Below are positions 53,390-64,000 of a stretch of DNA of 64,000 nt, piece after piece (the first letter of the stretch is position 1; each line of letters starts with the position of its first letter). The notes beneath the pieces are model-generated. The model was given only the letters and a program-made list of their open reading frames with translations. It did no database searches and was not told the origin of the DNA. Made by a program: the position numbers and the translations under genes. The stretch covers positions 930,001-994,000 of the forward strand of contig CAMPDV010000021.1 in NCBI GenBank assembly GCA_946699065.1. Direction: 5' to 3'. This DNA is from Loxodes magnus. Lineage: Eukaryota > Ciliophora > Karyorelictea > Loxodida > Loxodidae.

Positions 53390-54067
53390 TTTTAGAAGTT
53401 TCGCATAACTTAAAAATGAATTAATTCTTCAGATTTATGTTTAGCTTAGTTTGGCTTTAAATCTTTATAAAACTATATCAAAATAACAACTATATAGACA
53501 GTTTCCTATGATTATGTAATATTAAGTATAATGATTCTTGAAATGCTTACTTCTTACATATGGAGCTCTAATAATTTAAAATAGTTCTTTATAATTGCTA
53601 ATTCGATATAATAGGACTATATACCTATTACTATTCTATTCTACTCTTTCATTATAAAATTTAGTTTATTATGCTTTTTTAAATTATCTTAAGCTTATTT
53701 CCTTAACTTTTATTCCTTTTCCTTTTATGTTTCTACATGTAAAAGCTTATATTATAAGCATTATTATGGTAAGTGTTATGTATGGCTAACTGCTTTTTTC
53801 TAGTAATAAAATTTTAGAAAAGTGTAGTTTTAAAAGTTTAGTTCGGACCTAAAAGAAATATAATTGGTTAAACGGTATTAGTAATAAAGCTAAAGTAGAT
53901 ACTAAAAGGTTCTAGGTTCTATTGTATTGATTTAATCTAGGTGTTTCAAATTGCCTTTATTACTTAGATTTACTTCTGTGACTATTTTAAATATCGAGGC
54001 TTATAAGATTAATTATAAAAAGCAACTAATTTTGTAAGAAATTTAAGTTTAAAGCTATAATATATTA
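53390..54067. other. Intergenic, AT-rich
   Basis: No supported gene. The last bases grade into an almost pure A/T tract that precedes the GC-rich RNA-like island. Confidence 0.5.
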
Positions 54068-54080
54068 TATTATATATAAA
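54068..54080 (+). promoter_or_regulatory. TATA-like element before the putative RNA gene
   Basis: TATTATATATAAA immediately precedes an abrupt rise in GC content at 54081. A similar ATATAAAATGG context stands before the coiled-coil gene at 55480. The proximity to the start of structure fits an upstream element only if the transcript begins further in, or if this is simply AT background. Confidence 0.3.
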
Positions 54081-54262
54081 ATGGATGTCAGCCGCGTCAG
54101 TCAAACTAGTAGGTAATCTGGTGCAGTGTATACTGCATTGCGAGTAATCTCCCACTAGATGCCACCACGGGGAAGGGTGGATAAGCTCTGTTGAGACGTA
54201 CCTAACTTACCCCGAGGGTTCTCTAGAGTATGAAAGTTTGACTGACGGGACTTCTAATTACC
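54081..54262 (+). ncRNA. Putative structured non-coding RNA, unidentified
   Basis: A ~180-bp island near 50% GC inside DNA of about 25-30% GC, with no coding frame. Its ends pair: 54095-54107 (CGTCAGTCAAACT) is the exact complement of 54235-54247. Inside lie a near-perfect helix 54108-54113/54151-54156, a hairpin 54122-54127/54132-54137 (TGCAGT, loop GTAT), and a hairpin 54162-54166/54176-54180 (CCACC/GGTGG). The loop of the last one, CGGGG at 54168-54172, is complementary to CCCCG at 54210-54214, a possible pseudoknot. I checked for U1-U6, SRP, RNase P, tRNA and group I core sequences and do not see them. No ciliate telomere template (C4A2 or C4A4 type) is visible. Strand is assumed from the TATA-like side. 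Confidence 0.6.
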
Positions 54263-54444
54263 AACTTAATAACTATCTCTTATTTGGACCTTATTCAAGA
54301 AGACTGAAGCATTTGACTCAAAATTTTAGAATAATTTTTAATAAGAAGATTCCCCATTTGGAGAAGCTGACATAACTCATCGGACCTCTAGAATTTAACA
54401 AGAAACATAAGAACATTTTTTAAATATTAAATATTAATATTGAA

Positions 54445-54489
54445 AGAGCTGAGCGCCATCAAGGTGCTATGCGCTCTATAATCATTTTT
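54445..54489 (+). other. GC-rich hairpin followed by a T5 run
   Basis: GAGCGC at 54451-54456 pairs perfectly with GCGCTC at 54471-54476. An alternative pairing is AGAGC/GCTCT outside with GCGCC/GGTGC inside. TTTTT follows at 54485-54489, the form of a Pol III terminator. It may be the 3' end of the RNA that starts near 54081, giving a ~400-nt transcript, or a separate small RNA. Confidence 0.4.
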
Positions 54490-55479
54490 ATTTATTATAT
54501 GCCAACCAGTTTAATTATCAACAATAGGTTTCTCAAATTGCTAGAAAGGTAATTTAAAAAGTAGATAACTATAGCCTTCATAGACATATTATCTATTATT
54601 TCTACATAGATAATCTAGAAATGTTTATTGTTCTTTTTATTAGCTTTGATGCTACTCTATCGCTATATTAAGCTTGGAAATAGTAAATCTAATATTAAAA
54701 TTATTAAATAAAATTTGATGTCTAATTAATCTTTATTATAGTAAGAAAAGTTTTCGTTTAATTTAGTCTGCTAAACTACATTTATAGTATGTTAAGCATA
54801 TAAATAACTTTTAGTTTAACTAAATTGAGTCAAGTATATAATATTTATAAAATTATAAATTAGACTTAGAAAATTCGTTTTTCAAGTTTATTAATTTTGT
54901 CTACCAAACCCTTGTGTTTTGTGTATACTACAAAATACTCAAATCGGGTTTAATCTAATAATCAAACTCTTAGACGTTGTATTTCAAAAGAGATTCCGTT
55001 AGAAAGAAACGATTAAGAATCTCAATTTAACGATAATTTTAAAGAAATACATTAAGTATAAAAATCAATCTTTTTCTTGCTAATTTCAGTTAAATCTAAT
55101 TACTAACTCACTCACTCTTAGATGCGTTTCTTTTTCTAGCAACATTTATTTCTGTTAATTTCTGGTAATATAATTAATGGATTTAGATCCTTTATAATGC
55201 TAAAGATTTACCTTGCATTACATAATATCTGATAGACATTGCATTATCCTGATAGCAGTAAAGCAAACTTGTACCAGTAGCTTAAATATTTACATTTGAA
55301 TATACTTGTAAGTACTCTGCTTAATTAAGAAGAGAGCTAAGCTTAACTATCGCAAAAAGGATAAAATAATTACTAAGAAGGACAAAAAAGGCTTAAAATA
55401 GACTGACTTAGTATATAAATTAACGCTATTATTATTATAATAATTAGTTAAATCTAATATAGTCAGTTTCAAATATAAA
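54490..55479. other. Intergenic upstream of the coiled-coil gene
   Basis: AT-rich with no long frame of coding composition and no repeat noticed. Confidence 0.5.
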
Positions 55480-57901
55480 ATGGAGCAAAATAAGGAAAGT
55501 GGGATTTAAGAATTAGTAGAAAGTCTTTAAAAGAATGGCCGGTACCAGATCAAGATAAAAGATACTAATTAGTATTAAATAAAAAATTAAGATGCAATAG
55601 ACTAACTTCTAGATTAAAGCTTTCGTAACTTTTATTTTATCTTTTAATATTCTTTGTAGTTTAGATAGTATATAACAATGAACTCCTGTTAGAAGCTACT
55701 AGGAATAAGAGCCTTAAAATAATTAAGAAGGCAATAACCAATAACAAAAAAAATAGTAACTTGAGTCTACTAAAAAGGCATAGAGAAAGCAAAAATACAT
55801 ATAATAGTAAAATAAAATCGTTAAAGTTATGAGTTCTCTAAGCAAATTTGAAAGAATGGAAAGGAAAAAGGATTATTTGTATAACTATCAGTTCAATAAC
55901 TCAAATGAAAATTAAAAGAAAAGAGCCAGTCTAAATACTCAAAACTTATAAAAAATCTGAAAGGAAAATTTAACGTAAGAGACTCCTAAAGAATTATAAT
56001 ATAAAAAATAGTAGAATCTAAATACTTAATTAATATCACTTCCTACTACAAATGATAAGATGATGCTAGAGTCTCTATATTTTACGAAGAAAATAAACTC
56101 TCTATTTCCAAACTAAAATGAGAATAAAAATCTTTTTAACTTCGAGAGGAAAATAATGACTGCCAGTTAGTAAAGAAAGCTGTAAATGTTTCATGCAAGA
56201 GAACAAGCAAATCAGTAAAGGAAGCAAAAGTATATGCTAAAGGTTATTAGTTAAAAGCAATTAGAGATAGAGAAATAGTAAAAGCAACTTTTGCACATAA
56301 GAAACTTGCAAAAATATACCTAATGGAAATAAAAAATACAACAAAGGCAAAGTAATAAAAAAGATGATTTATATTTATAACTTCCAGTAAGAGATAGCCT
56401 TGCTTTAAACAACTATTATGAACAGATAGAGAATTAAGATAGCAGAAGCTTAAATTTTTTCCCTAGATTAAGATCTTTAAATGAATTAGAACTTAAATAG
56501 AAATATTTAACTCCAAAAAAGGAAAAGAAGAAAGTAATAAATTATCCGGATACTGAAACTCCTAATCTGAGAGATAAGATAAATTTCAAAGAATATAACT
56601 AAAACACTTAAAAATCAAAAAAAGGATAATAATATACTGTTCCTCTTAAAATTTTTGAGATTATTTAAGAAAACTTTTCTAGCGAAGGAAGAAACAAAGA
56701 ACTAATGGAAAGCTAAAATTTATTTATATATACAGACTAATATTTAGACTAAAAGGATGCTTAATTGAATATATAAAGCTTACCTTAAAGTAATTAAAAG
56801 AAGTAGTATAACTATAACTCAGATCTAAAGGATAAATCGAAGAAAAAGCTAAAACCAGCAGAAGAGGAAAGCGAAATGATCGAGTTAAACTTTGTTAAAA
56901 GTGACAAAAAGAAAAGATATTACTTTAATCCTGATTATCGAGAAAAAATAAAAAAAGGAATAACTAAAATGACCAGCTTTTAACTTTTTCTAGTTTATAA
57001 ATTTAATTTATTCTAAAAAAGGTAAAAATTATAATAGTATCTTAAGAATTCATCTAGATTAACTCTTAAATTCATCAATCAAACATTTAAAATTTCACAA
57101 TTATAAAATAAGGAAAAATTGCCTTTTTTAAATACGACAGTTGCTTAAAATTACATAATAAAAAGAAATAATTTAAGTAGAACATAATCTAGAGACCCTC
57201 TTGTTGTTAGATTAAAACTTATACTTAAATTTATTAAATCTGCTTTAAAAAATTAAAGGTAATTAGCTAACTTACATAATATGATATTGTAGTATTTTAA
57301 ATTATTATTTGGAAAATAGATTCTAAAATTATTTAACTTTTTATTGGTTTTTTTTTGCATACAGAATGGAAAAAGCACTTAGAGTTTTTCGGTTATAACA
57401 AATACAGCAAGCAAGGAAAAAGATATAAAGCATAAATATAGAAAATTACAAAGCTTATAAAATAAAACTGAAGAGAAAATAAATAGTCTAAAATAGCATT
57501 TTATAATTAGAGTTATGTTTAGATTTCAGTTCTATCTAGACATTACATACTTTAGATTGAACATTTTATATAATTAAGACTAATAAATCAATCATTTCCA
57601 TATAGCTTTCAAGATCTCAAAGTTTTGGAGTATCTACACTCACTCCAAAAAAGGAAAAATAAATTCCCTTATATAAGCAGACTTAATTAAACTAATATAC
57701 TAAGATATAAATTATTATATTTAGCTCTCTATCAAAGTAAGCAGTTTTGAATATTTTTAAACTTAAGAAATTAGACAATAAATATAGTATCTTTAATAAG
57801 ATGCAAGCTTCATTTTCAAACAGATTTAAAGATATGCTAAATTAAGTTATTATAATAGTAAAAGCCATGTACTTACTAGTCAAAGGCCTTTATATTATTG
57901 A
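55480..57901 (+). CDS. Long Gln/Lys-rich coiled-coil protein
   Basis: A frame with one in-frame UGA runs from ~55690 to UGA 57899-57901, over 700 codons where about a dozen UGA would be expected by chance. A first exon from ATG 55480 (MEQNKESGIQELVESLQKNG) lies in another frame and is joined through either a 13-nt or a T-rich 40-nt GT..AG intron between 55625 and 55680; both keep the length divisible by three. Clear coiled-coil and charged segments reach ~56990 (EREQ-type heptads, KKEKKKVINYPDTETPNLRD, EEESEMIELNFVKSDKKKRYY). From there to the stop, composition is nearer to background, with some good stretches (SRTQSRDPLVVRLKLILKF). The last third may include unresolved introns. Family unknown. 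Confidence 0.75.
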
Positions 57902-58633
57902 TAAGATGTAATATAATCTTAATATCTAAAATAATAATATAAATATAATGCTCTAAAATAGAGTAGAAAGAGGGAATATAATAAAGCAAAATAATTAGAT
58001 AAAAAATCAAAGGATGGCTTCTCTGCGTAAATGCTAAAGAGTAACTGCTTTATTTTTCATCCAAAAATAGAAAAGGCAAGTAAAAGTGAATATAAAGAAT
58101 CCTGACTTAATTAAATTTATTATCAGCATTACATCCATCACTGTTTCAAAATTCCTGCTATCACAATTCCCTTCGTATCCCCATCTTTTTATTGCTCCGT
58201 ATAATACTCAAACTAGTATAAAGCAAGTTAGTAAGAAGTTTATTAAGAAGCGAACTTTTCATCAGCTATTGTAGATAATCTGATTCTATTGTAGAGTGTT
58301 TAAAATACCCACTTATTGCTTTTTATCTAGAATACTCAGACAGGCAAAAATGATATAAATGGAAATAGTGATAAAGTAGATTAAATTTCATTCAAATAAA
58401 CGTTCAGAGCATTTAACATCATCATAATGTATCAGAAATATCATATAAATGAAAAATTCAGTTAAGTACTCAGTAATAAACATACAAAATGCACATTTCA
58501 GGAAAATCAAAAAGTTATACAATATCTCCTAGTCTATTTCTCCATTCTCCTACATTTTTTAATTTTAAATCCTATTTATTTAATCTTTAGCTCAAACCAA
58601 AAATATTGCTTTATCATTACTAAACGAGATTAA
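57902..58633. other. Intergenic, no supported gene
   Basis: AT-rich. A 60-codon plus-strand stretch near 58086-58274 without UAR or UGA codons is slightly GC-richer but lacks an ATG. Confidence 0.45.
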
Positions 58634-59290
58634 TCATATCCAGCTCATTTACTTAAGCGATAAAAACTCTTTTAATTTGAGAGCATTAAAAAAGGATTTT
58701 AGTATCATAGTATAAGGCTTTTAAAGGATCAGGATAATTAGATCTAAAGAGCTAAAGATAATCTGATAACTTATTATAGAAATAAGCAAATCTATTAAAC
58801 GAGCAAATTTAGTCAAATAAGCATTAACGAAACACTAGCAAATTAGAAAGTTATTATAAGTCAAGCTTTATGTTGCTTCTTTTGTAGGATTGAGATTGAA
58901 ACTATTATATTAAGCTAGGATTTATTTGTAGAATGCTGAAATAGTTTACAAAATGATGACTTAATTATTTTAAGAAGTACTTAGAATCTTAAAAACTTAG
59001 CAAAAAGCTTAAGTGCAAAGATATTAATATTTTTCTATATAATAAGCGTCCTAATAGCAATCTTCAATTCTTAAAATAAAAAATGATTAAATACTAAGGC
59101 TAAAAGAAAATGGGATAATATGATAAACTATCAAAATAGCACTTAGGAATGGATTTTAGTTATTATATTATAGAATATTTATATCTTTAACTCTAAAACT
59201 TTCAGCTTCTTTAAAAATTGCTGTATACCATTTAGTAAGCATGTTTACTTTAGCAGTAGATTCTGGACCTTTTATCTTAGATTTCTTCAT
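58634..59290 (-). CDS. Possible protein of unknown function
   Basis: 218 codons, UGA-free, ATG 59290. The first ~45 residues are convincing (MKKSKIKGPESTAKVNMLTK, then WYTAIFKEAESFRVKDINIL). The rest is hydrophobic and Ile/Leu/Gln/Phe-rich with possible membrane helices and a few good stretches (NPTKEATQSLTYNNFL). It may be a short real exon running into non-coding sequence through an unrecognised intron. No family recognised. Confidence 0.4.
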
Positions 59291-59495
59291 TTAATAAGGA
59301 AATTAAAATTATAAAAAGCGAGTTGAATAAAAAGTTATAGGTAAGCTAGTTATCTTAGAATGAAGTTTACTTCACCTTATTTCAGTATAAAGGAAAACTA
59401 TTATTAAAGACTAAATTGATTAAAGAAGAAGATTAGAAATAATGAAATAAGCAAAGATATCATATTATCTTAGTTGATGCATATAGTAAATATCA

Positions 59496-60102
59496 TCAAA
59501 GTCTATATCCCTTCCCACTAAAAGGAGTAAATTCTCTAGTTTTAGATTCTTCTGCTTGAGATTAATTTGACTGAGAATTTTACATAAGAGATGATTACTA
59601 AGGAGAGTAATTGCTTTATTAATAAGTGCCTGTATAAATAATTACCATAGTTACTTTGTGGCGCCTAAGAAAAGGCGAAATCGTTTTGACTATACCCATA
59701 TGTCATCGCTTTAAACTCTTTATAAGCTTAAAAACTATAATAAATTGACACTAAGTAAAAGGGAACTGAGACGAATGAGACGCATATCAAAATCAGTTTT
59801 AATTTATCTTCATCTTTATAATCTCCAGAGTAAAACCACTCAGCATAGAAAATAGTCAACTAAATGAGAGTACTAAGGCAAAGAATATTATAAACTAGAG
59901 CTTTACAAAAATCTGCCATTCTAATAGAACATCATAAAATCAAAGCTCCTAAAATCAAAAATATTGCTGTAAAAGGTGAAACAAAAACAAAAAGTATACC
60001 AATGATAAATTAAACTATCATTATGGTTCTTAAAGGCGTCAATAGGCCTTTAGCTTTTTCCGAGTAATTAGGAGGAGGTAAGTCAGGGTCGATGCAGAAC
60101 AT
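59496..60102 (-). CDS. Four-transmembrane protein, COPI-associated/TVP15-like
   Basis: 196 residues after a 16-nt intron at 59630-59645 (GTAATTATTTATACAG), total divisible by three. MFCIDPDLPPPNYSEKAKG is a short cytosolic head. Four hydrophobic helices follow (IMIVQFIIGILFVFV; AIFLILGALILWCSIRMA, where W is UGA; ILCLSTLIQLTIFYA; LILICVSFVSVPFYLVSIYY). A cytosolic tail rich in Gln/Ser/Asn (FSQAPQSNYGTYQQSNYSP) ends KTREFTPFSGKGYRL. Size, topology and the YxxF/Q tail resemble the small Golgi COPI-associated/TVP15-type proteins; tetraspan vesicle proteins are an alternative. Without the intron the tail becomes hydrophobic nonsense, which supports the splice. Confidence 0.75.
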
Positions 60103-60493
60103 TTTACTTACTAGTTATTATAAAAACAGCTAAAAACAGATATTCTTCTGTACAATGATTTATTTATAATTAAAGCTATTTAAATATTTAATTTCCACTT
60201 AAACTTATAATATTCTAATAAGTAAGTCAATTAAACATATTTATGATATAGATACTAACGGAATTTATCCAAATAATTAAATAGCTGATTTAAATAAACG
60301 CAATTAAGATAGCTAAGCAGTCGATCTCAATCATTAATGAAGTTATATAGTTAAGAGAAATAATATGAAAGCTCCTAAGATGTAATCCTAGTTTATATCT
60401 TCAAATTAACGTATATAAGAGTTTTTCTTTTAACTTAGCTTTTTATAGTATAAAGCTTAACTAGCAAACTAAACACTTAAACAATTATTTAAA

Positions 60494-62737
60494 TCATATT
60501 TTCAGTCTAAAGTTCTTTAAATTTTTTGAAGACTAAAGGAATGTTTCATCAATCCACTCCATAACTTCCTTTTTATTGGATAATACAACTTTACAGTTTT
60601 TATTAGCATCTAATACAATTTGAGGTACAACTAGATTCTTAATGGAAGTTGATTAATACTCCTTATAGTAGATATTTTGAATTTTTGTTGGAAGCTAAAC
60701 TCTTAAAATGTGACTTTGTTTTGAATCCTTTTATTTCTTTGATCTTGTTACTAAGTTCTAAATAGTTTTGTTTTACTATCCAGTAGCTTCTCAATAAGTA
60801 GAAGCGTTATAAGCTAAATGTACCACTCTTCAAGCTAAAGGAACTATAAATTTTTTATTATAAACTTCTTGGAATACTTTCTATATTCATTCTGTGTGGT
60901 CTTCTCACTAGTAATTAAGAACAAAGGTATCAAATACATACTTTGGAAGTAAATATGAAGCTGCTGGCTATCATAATCCATATCAATTTCATTTTTAGTT
61001 CACATCAATATCCTATCTTTAGCACTTAGCATGAAAAGGAGTTCCAAGTGAGGCGAAACTTACAGTTTTGCCTAAATAAGGATTTTAAATTCAAAACTTA
61101 TATGTATAAGTCATGAACTCATATGCATCTTAAGAAAACTTCAAATCATCTTCTGTATAAAGAGCAACTGGAGATTTCATAAACCCAAGAGTAAAGTTCA
61201 GAATATAAATCTAGTGTCTGTTAATTCTTTGAAACCATCTATAGAGAAATTTTTAATAAGGAGTTTATATTTAAAAATGATCAGGCTACTCAGGGAAATA
61301 CAAATGCACTATATTAAGTTTCTTTTGATAGCTTTTTATTAGATTTTGTATTTAACTGGAATTTCCCTGCTAAGAAATGACTATAATAGTTTCATTAATC
61401 TTTCTTACTTCTAATAGCGATTTCAATACTTGAGAAATGTAGTCAGTTCTTTTATAAGTTATTATACATATTGGAATAAAATGATTTGGTAACTTTTCAG
61501 CTATTTTTTAATAGTTGCTCTTAAACTTCTCGTAATATGGCGTAGGATCTAGAAGTCAGAAATCTGTAACATTTCAAGAATCTTTATTTTAAGCATTATA
61601 ATACTCCATTCCCTCATCATTCTTTCTTTCTATGAAATCAACTTTTTTAGCTAAATTATATGAAATCTCTGATGTTAGATTTACAGTTCAAGGCTCTTTT
61701 TGGTAGCAAAAATTAAATCCCTTTTTAGAGAAAGATTCATTAGTTTTCAAAGAGTTATAGTAGAAGATGCCATAAGACTTTCAGTCATTAGTTTTAGCTA
61801 CTCTCTTTTCAAAATTAGCATAAAAGACTTTGTCTACTTATATATTATTACCCTCTAGTATACTTTGAATTTCTCATTTCTTTATTATTTTGTTTATGAG
61901 AATGAAGTCGTCAAACCATCCATTAAAATGAAATCCTACTTTCTCTGTTAAGTTACGATTAACACTTTCTTTTTAGATAATTCAACTTCCTAATCTTAAA
62001 GACTGGCCTCCTTATATTAAGCGATAGGTTTAAAAATTTTAGTATACTAGCTATCCATTTATGTAAAAATCTACCTTTTACTTCGTTCTAAAGTTACCTC
62101 CAAGAGCTGTGAAAACTACTGCCATATGATTTCATTATTCTAGTTTTATATCTGCTCGAATTTATAAAACTTAGCACTACTTATCATTTCCAAGTTCCAT
62201 GGAAAGCTAGCTTTCGTTAACATAGATTGAGTATCCTCAATGGAAAATTAAACTACCACATCCATAAACGTTATTACTTACTAGAGTTTGTATCTTATTA
62301 ATCATTTTATCTCTCTTAAATCATAAAAGCAAAGTTATTTCAGGAAAGTCAAGAGAAGGATAATAAGATGCCACTCTTAACTGTTTATCAACAGTTGAAT
62401 AATATGATATTGATTACTTGAAATACCTATCTATAAAGCTCTCTTCTTTCAAAGTACTTTGGTTAGTTCTACTTTCATAAATTTAGTTTTATATCCTACT
62501 TTCCTTTTACTCTCTATGAACTTAAATAGTCTCTTAATTCTTTATTCTATCTTGCTTTCCTTTATTATCGCTTATGCTAGTATTTTATAACATAACAACT
62601 TGTCTATCTGCCTTCTAAATACTTATGTTCTAAAATTTGAGAGTAGAAACTGCTTTATCAGATTTGTTGGATAAAAGAGAGAAAAAAGAAACAAGGAAAA
62701 GAAAAAAGAAAATGACAGGTATAATTTTCCTATCCAT
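60494..62737 (-). CDS. Golgi glycosyltransferase: LamG-like domain fused to a GNT-I/POMGNT1-type GlcNAc transferase
   Basis: 747 residues, one exon. Residues ~5-25 are a type II signal anchor (IIPVIFFFLFLVSFFSLL). Residues ~120-310 form a LamG-like jelly-roll (TLVSNNVYGCGSLIFHW, QWNHMAVVFTALGG, DFYINGQLV, FHFNGWFDDFILI). The catalytic part from ~residue 410 is GT13-like: IPICIITYKRTDYISQVLKSL, then IIVISQQGN, and ALYTEDDLKFSQDAYEF (the EDD metal/nucleotide motif, ~527-529). SLGTPFHAK and WYGLWQPAASYLLP follow. Seventeen in-frame UGA codons are read as Trp, including the hallmark LamG Trp at residue 202 (62134-62132); only about three Trp are UGG. The stop is taken as UGA 60496-60494; a later UGA is possible. 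Donor and acceptor are inferred from the family. Confidence 0.9.
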
Positions 62738-63212
62738 TTTAGATATTTTAAAATATTAAATAAGATACTACCTAATTATCTTTAGCTTATCTATTGTCTA
62801 AGCACTTCTACTATAAGTCTCATATTAAACTTCTAATGGAGGATAGTATTATTAATTGGCATTTGCTAATTAGATGAATCTCTATATGTAGAAAAGGATA
62901 AAAATACTAGTAAGTTAGAACTTTAAAATATAATACATAACTATTCTATTATTAGCTTCATTTTATGTGTCTAGATATCTTTTACTCTCTATTAATTATT
63001 CAAATGAAAGTTCAGAATTTTATTATTTAGGGTTTGGAGTTTAATATATGATATAGCTCCTTATATCTAGCAATCTATTTCAAAAATAGCAAGAAGAAAA
63101 TAATTCAAAAAGGATAATTAATCTAGGCGAAATGAAAGGAGTAGAAGTGAATGAAAATAAAGCATATTTATAAACTGAAAATGCTATTAAAAAGTGATTA
63201 ATATAAGATATG
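62738..63212. other. Intergenic between glycosyltransferase start and RNase H end
   Basis: AT-rich and featureless; must contain the glycosyltransferase promoter. Confidence 0.5.
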
Positions 63213-64000
63213 TCAACATTCAGTTTCCTACATTTTAGATTGAAATAAAATAAAGCTATAACATAAAGTTGCCTTATTGAGTTTCTTAAATTTTAAGCAG
63301 TATTTATAGAAATAAAGTTAATAAGATTAGTCTAGAATTTTATTGTCTATGGCATAGTTTGCCAATCTATCAGCAATACTATTACGCTCTCTAAACACAT
63401 GCTAAAATTTAATATTAACATTCTTGTTCACTTAGCTTATCAAATCTAACACACTTTGATTCTTGATTTAAAGACGAGGTTCCTTAATTTTCCATCTTTT
63501 ATTGAGTTAGTTAACTAATAACAAACTATCCATACATATTTTTAAACTTGAAGCATTATCTAGAAATTTAAGACTTTTTTACAAAGCTAATATTAGAGCA
63601 TCATATTCAGCTTCATTATTAGTACTTAAATTTCCTAAATATTTACATCCTTCATAAATTTTCATTTTGTTCAGAAAAATTACAAACCCTGCTCCTGACT
63701 CTCCTGGATTGCCACGAGCAGCTCCATCAGAAAACAAAGTAACCTCATAAGGTTTCTGGATTTAAGGAATTTCAATTTCCTAATTAATTTTAACTTTTTA
63801 AGGCTGAATTTATATTTTTTCTTCTTCTAAAGCTATATTAGTTTATTATCTTTCCTATATATTTTCTAAAGAAGTTAATTACTCCTCCTTCTTATCCAAT
63901 GCTTATTAAGATACTTTTTAAGCTTTGAAATTGCTATTTTGCTAAGAATTTATTAACTGATTTCCTTTAATAAAGGCAATGGCTTCTTCCTCAGTAGAAA
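63213..64000 (-). CDS. Ribonuclease H1 (5' end outside window)
   Basis: The frame enters from the right edge. STEEEAIAFIKGNQ at the edge resembles the end of the RNase H1 N-terminal hybrid-binding domain. A Gln/Glu-rich linker follows, then a complete RNase HI fold: VTLFSDGAARGNPGESGAGF (catalytic Asp), NEAEYDALILAL (Glu), CMDSLLLVNQL (Asp), and FRERNSIADRLANYAID (Asp). It cleaves the RNA strand of RNA-DNA hybrids. Architecture with a linker and hybrid-binding domain suggests the host enzyme rather than a retrotransposon RNase H. The catalytic domain ends near 63330; the ~40 codons between there and the first UGA (63215-63213) have background composition, so the true C-terminus is uncertain. 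Confidence 0.88.

Noticed and set aside
54081..54262. Telomerase RNA, SRP RNA, RNase P RNA, spliceosomal snRNA or group I intron
   Set aside because: Diagnostic core sequences of each were looked for by eye and not found; no C4A2- or C4A4-type template is present.

Overview
This window is nuclear DNA from a ciliate that uses a reassigned genetic code. It is AT-rich, and no long gene reads under the standard code. With UAA and UAG read as glutamine, textbook proteins appear: enolase, a DNAJB13-type co-chaperone, epsin, an AGC kinase, a ubiquitin protease, a Piwi protein and a GNT-I-type glycosyltransferase. UGA has two meanings here. It ends enolase, DNAJB13 and Piwi at the expected C-terminus, yet in-frame UGA also sits at conserved tryptophans in Piwi, the epsin ENTH domain, the LamG-like domain and a kelch repeat. 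UAR = Gln with UGA = Trp or stop is the karyorelict code (NCBI table 27), so a Loxodes-like karyorelict is my best inference. No rRNA or other species marker is visible.

Many genes are interrupted by very small GT..AG introns, mostly 14-25 nt. I placed them where a conserved protein changes frame and one such removal restores it. In every multi-exon gene with both ends placed, the spliced length is a multiple of three.

Layout: 1-5.5 kb, a long coiled-coil protein and DNAJB13 (both minus). 6.7-8.0 kb, enolase (plus). 9.5-16.1 kb, a DSC3-like ubiquitin-like membrane protein, a small unknown gene, a Gln/Asn-rich EF-hand protein and a kelch protein. 16.5-24.5 kb, a four-LIM protein ending in a villin headpiece, a Piwi protein and unknown genes. 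25.3-32.7 kb, a USP7/USP47-like deubiquitinase, a basic protein and a coiled-coil protein. 33.3-38.3 kb, epsin and an ankyrin-AGC kinase. 40-46 kb, unknown charged and coiled-coil proteins. 47-48.8 kb, a decayed LINE-like reverse transcriptase. 50-53.4 kb, an LRR protein and its upstream partner. 54.1-54.5 kb, a GC-rich island that looks like an unidentified structured RNA. 55.5-64 kb, a coiled-coil protein, a four-TM protein, a LamG/GNT-I-like glycosyltransferase and an RNase H running off the edge.

There is no operon-like grouping. Genes lie on both strands, with some convergent stops only tens of bases apart. Themes are cilia (DNAJB13, coiled coils), membrane traffic (epsin, four-TM protein, DSC3-like), Golgi glycosylation, ubiquitin turnover, actin (LIM-headpiece) and small-RNA silencing (Piwi). 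In AT-rich sequence read with a single stop codon, open frames arise easily by chance, so unrecognised ORFs are given low confidence.
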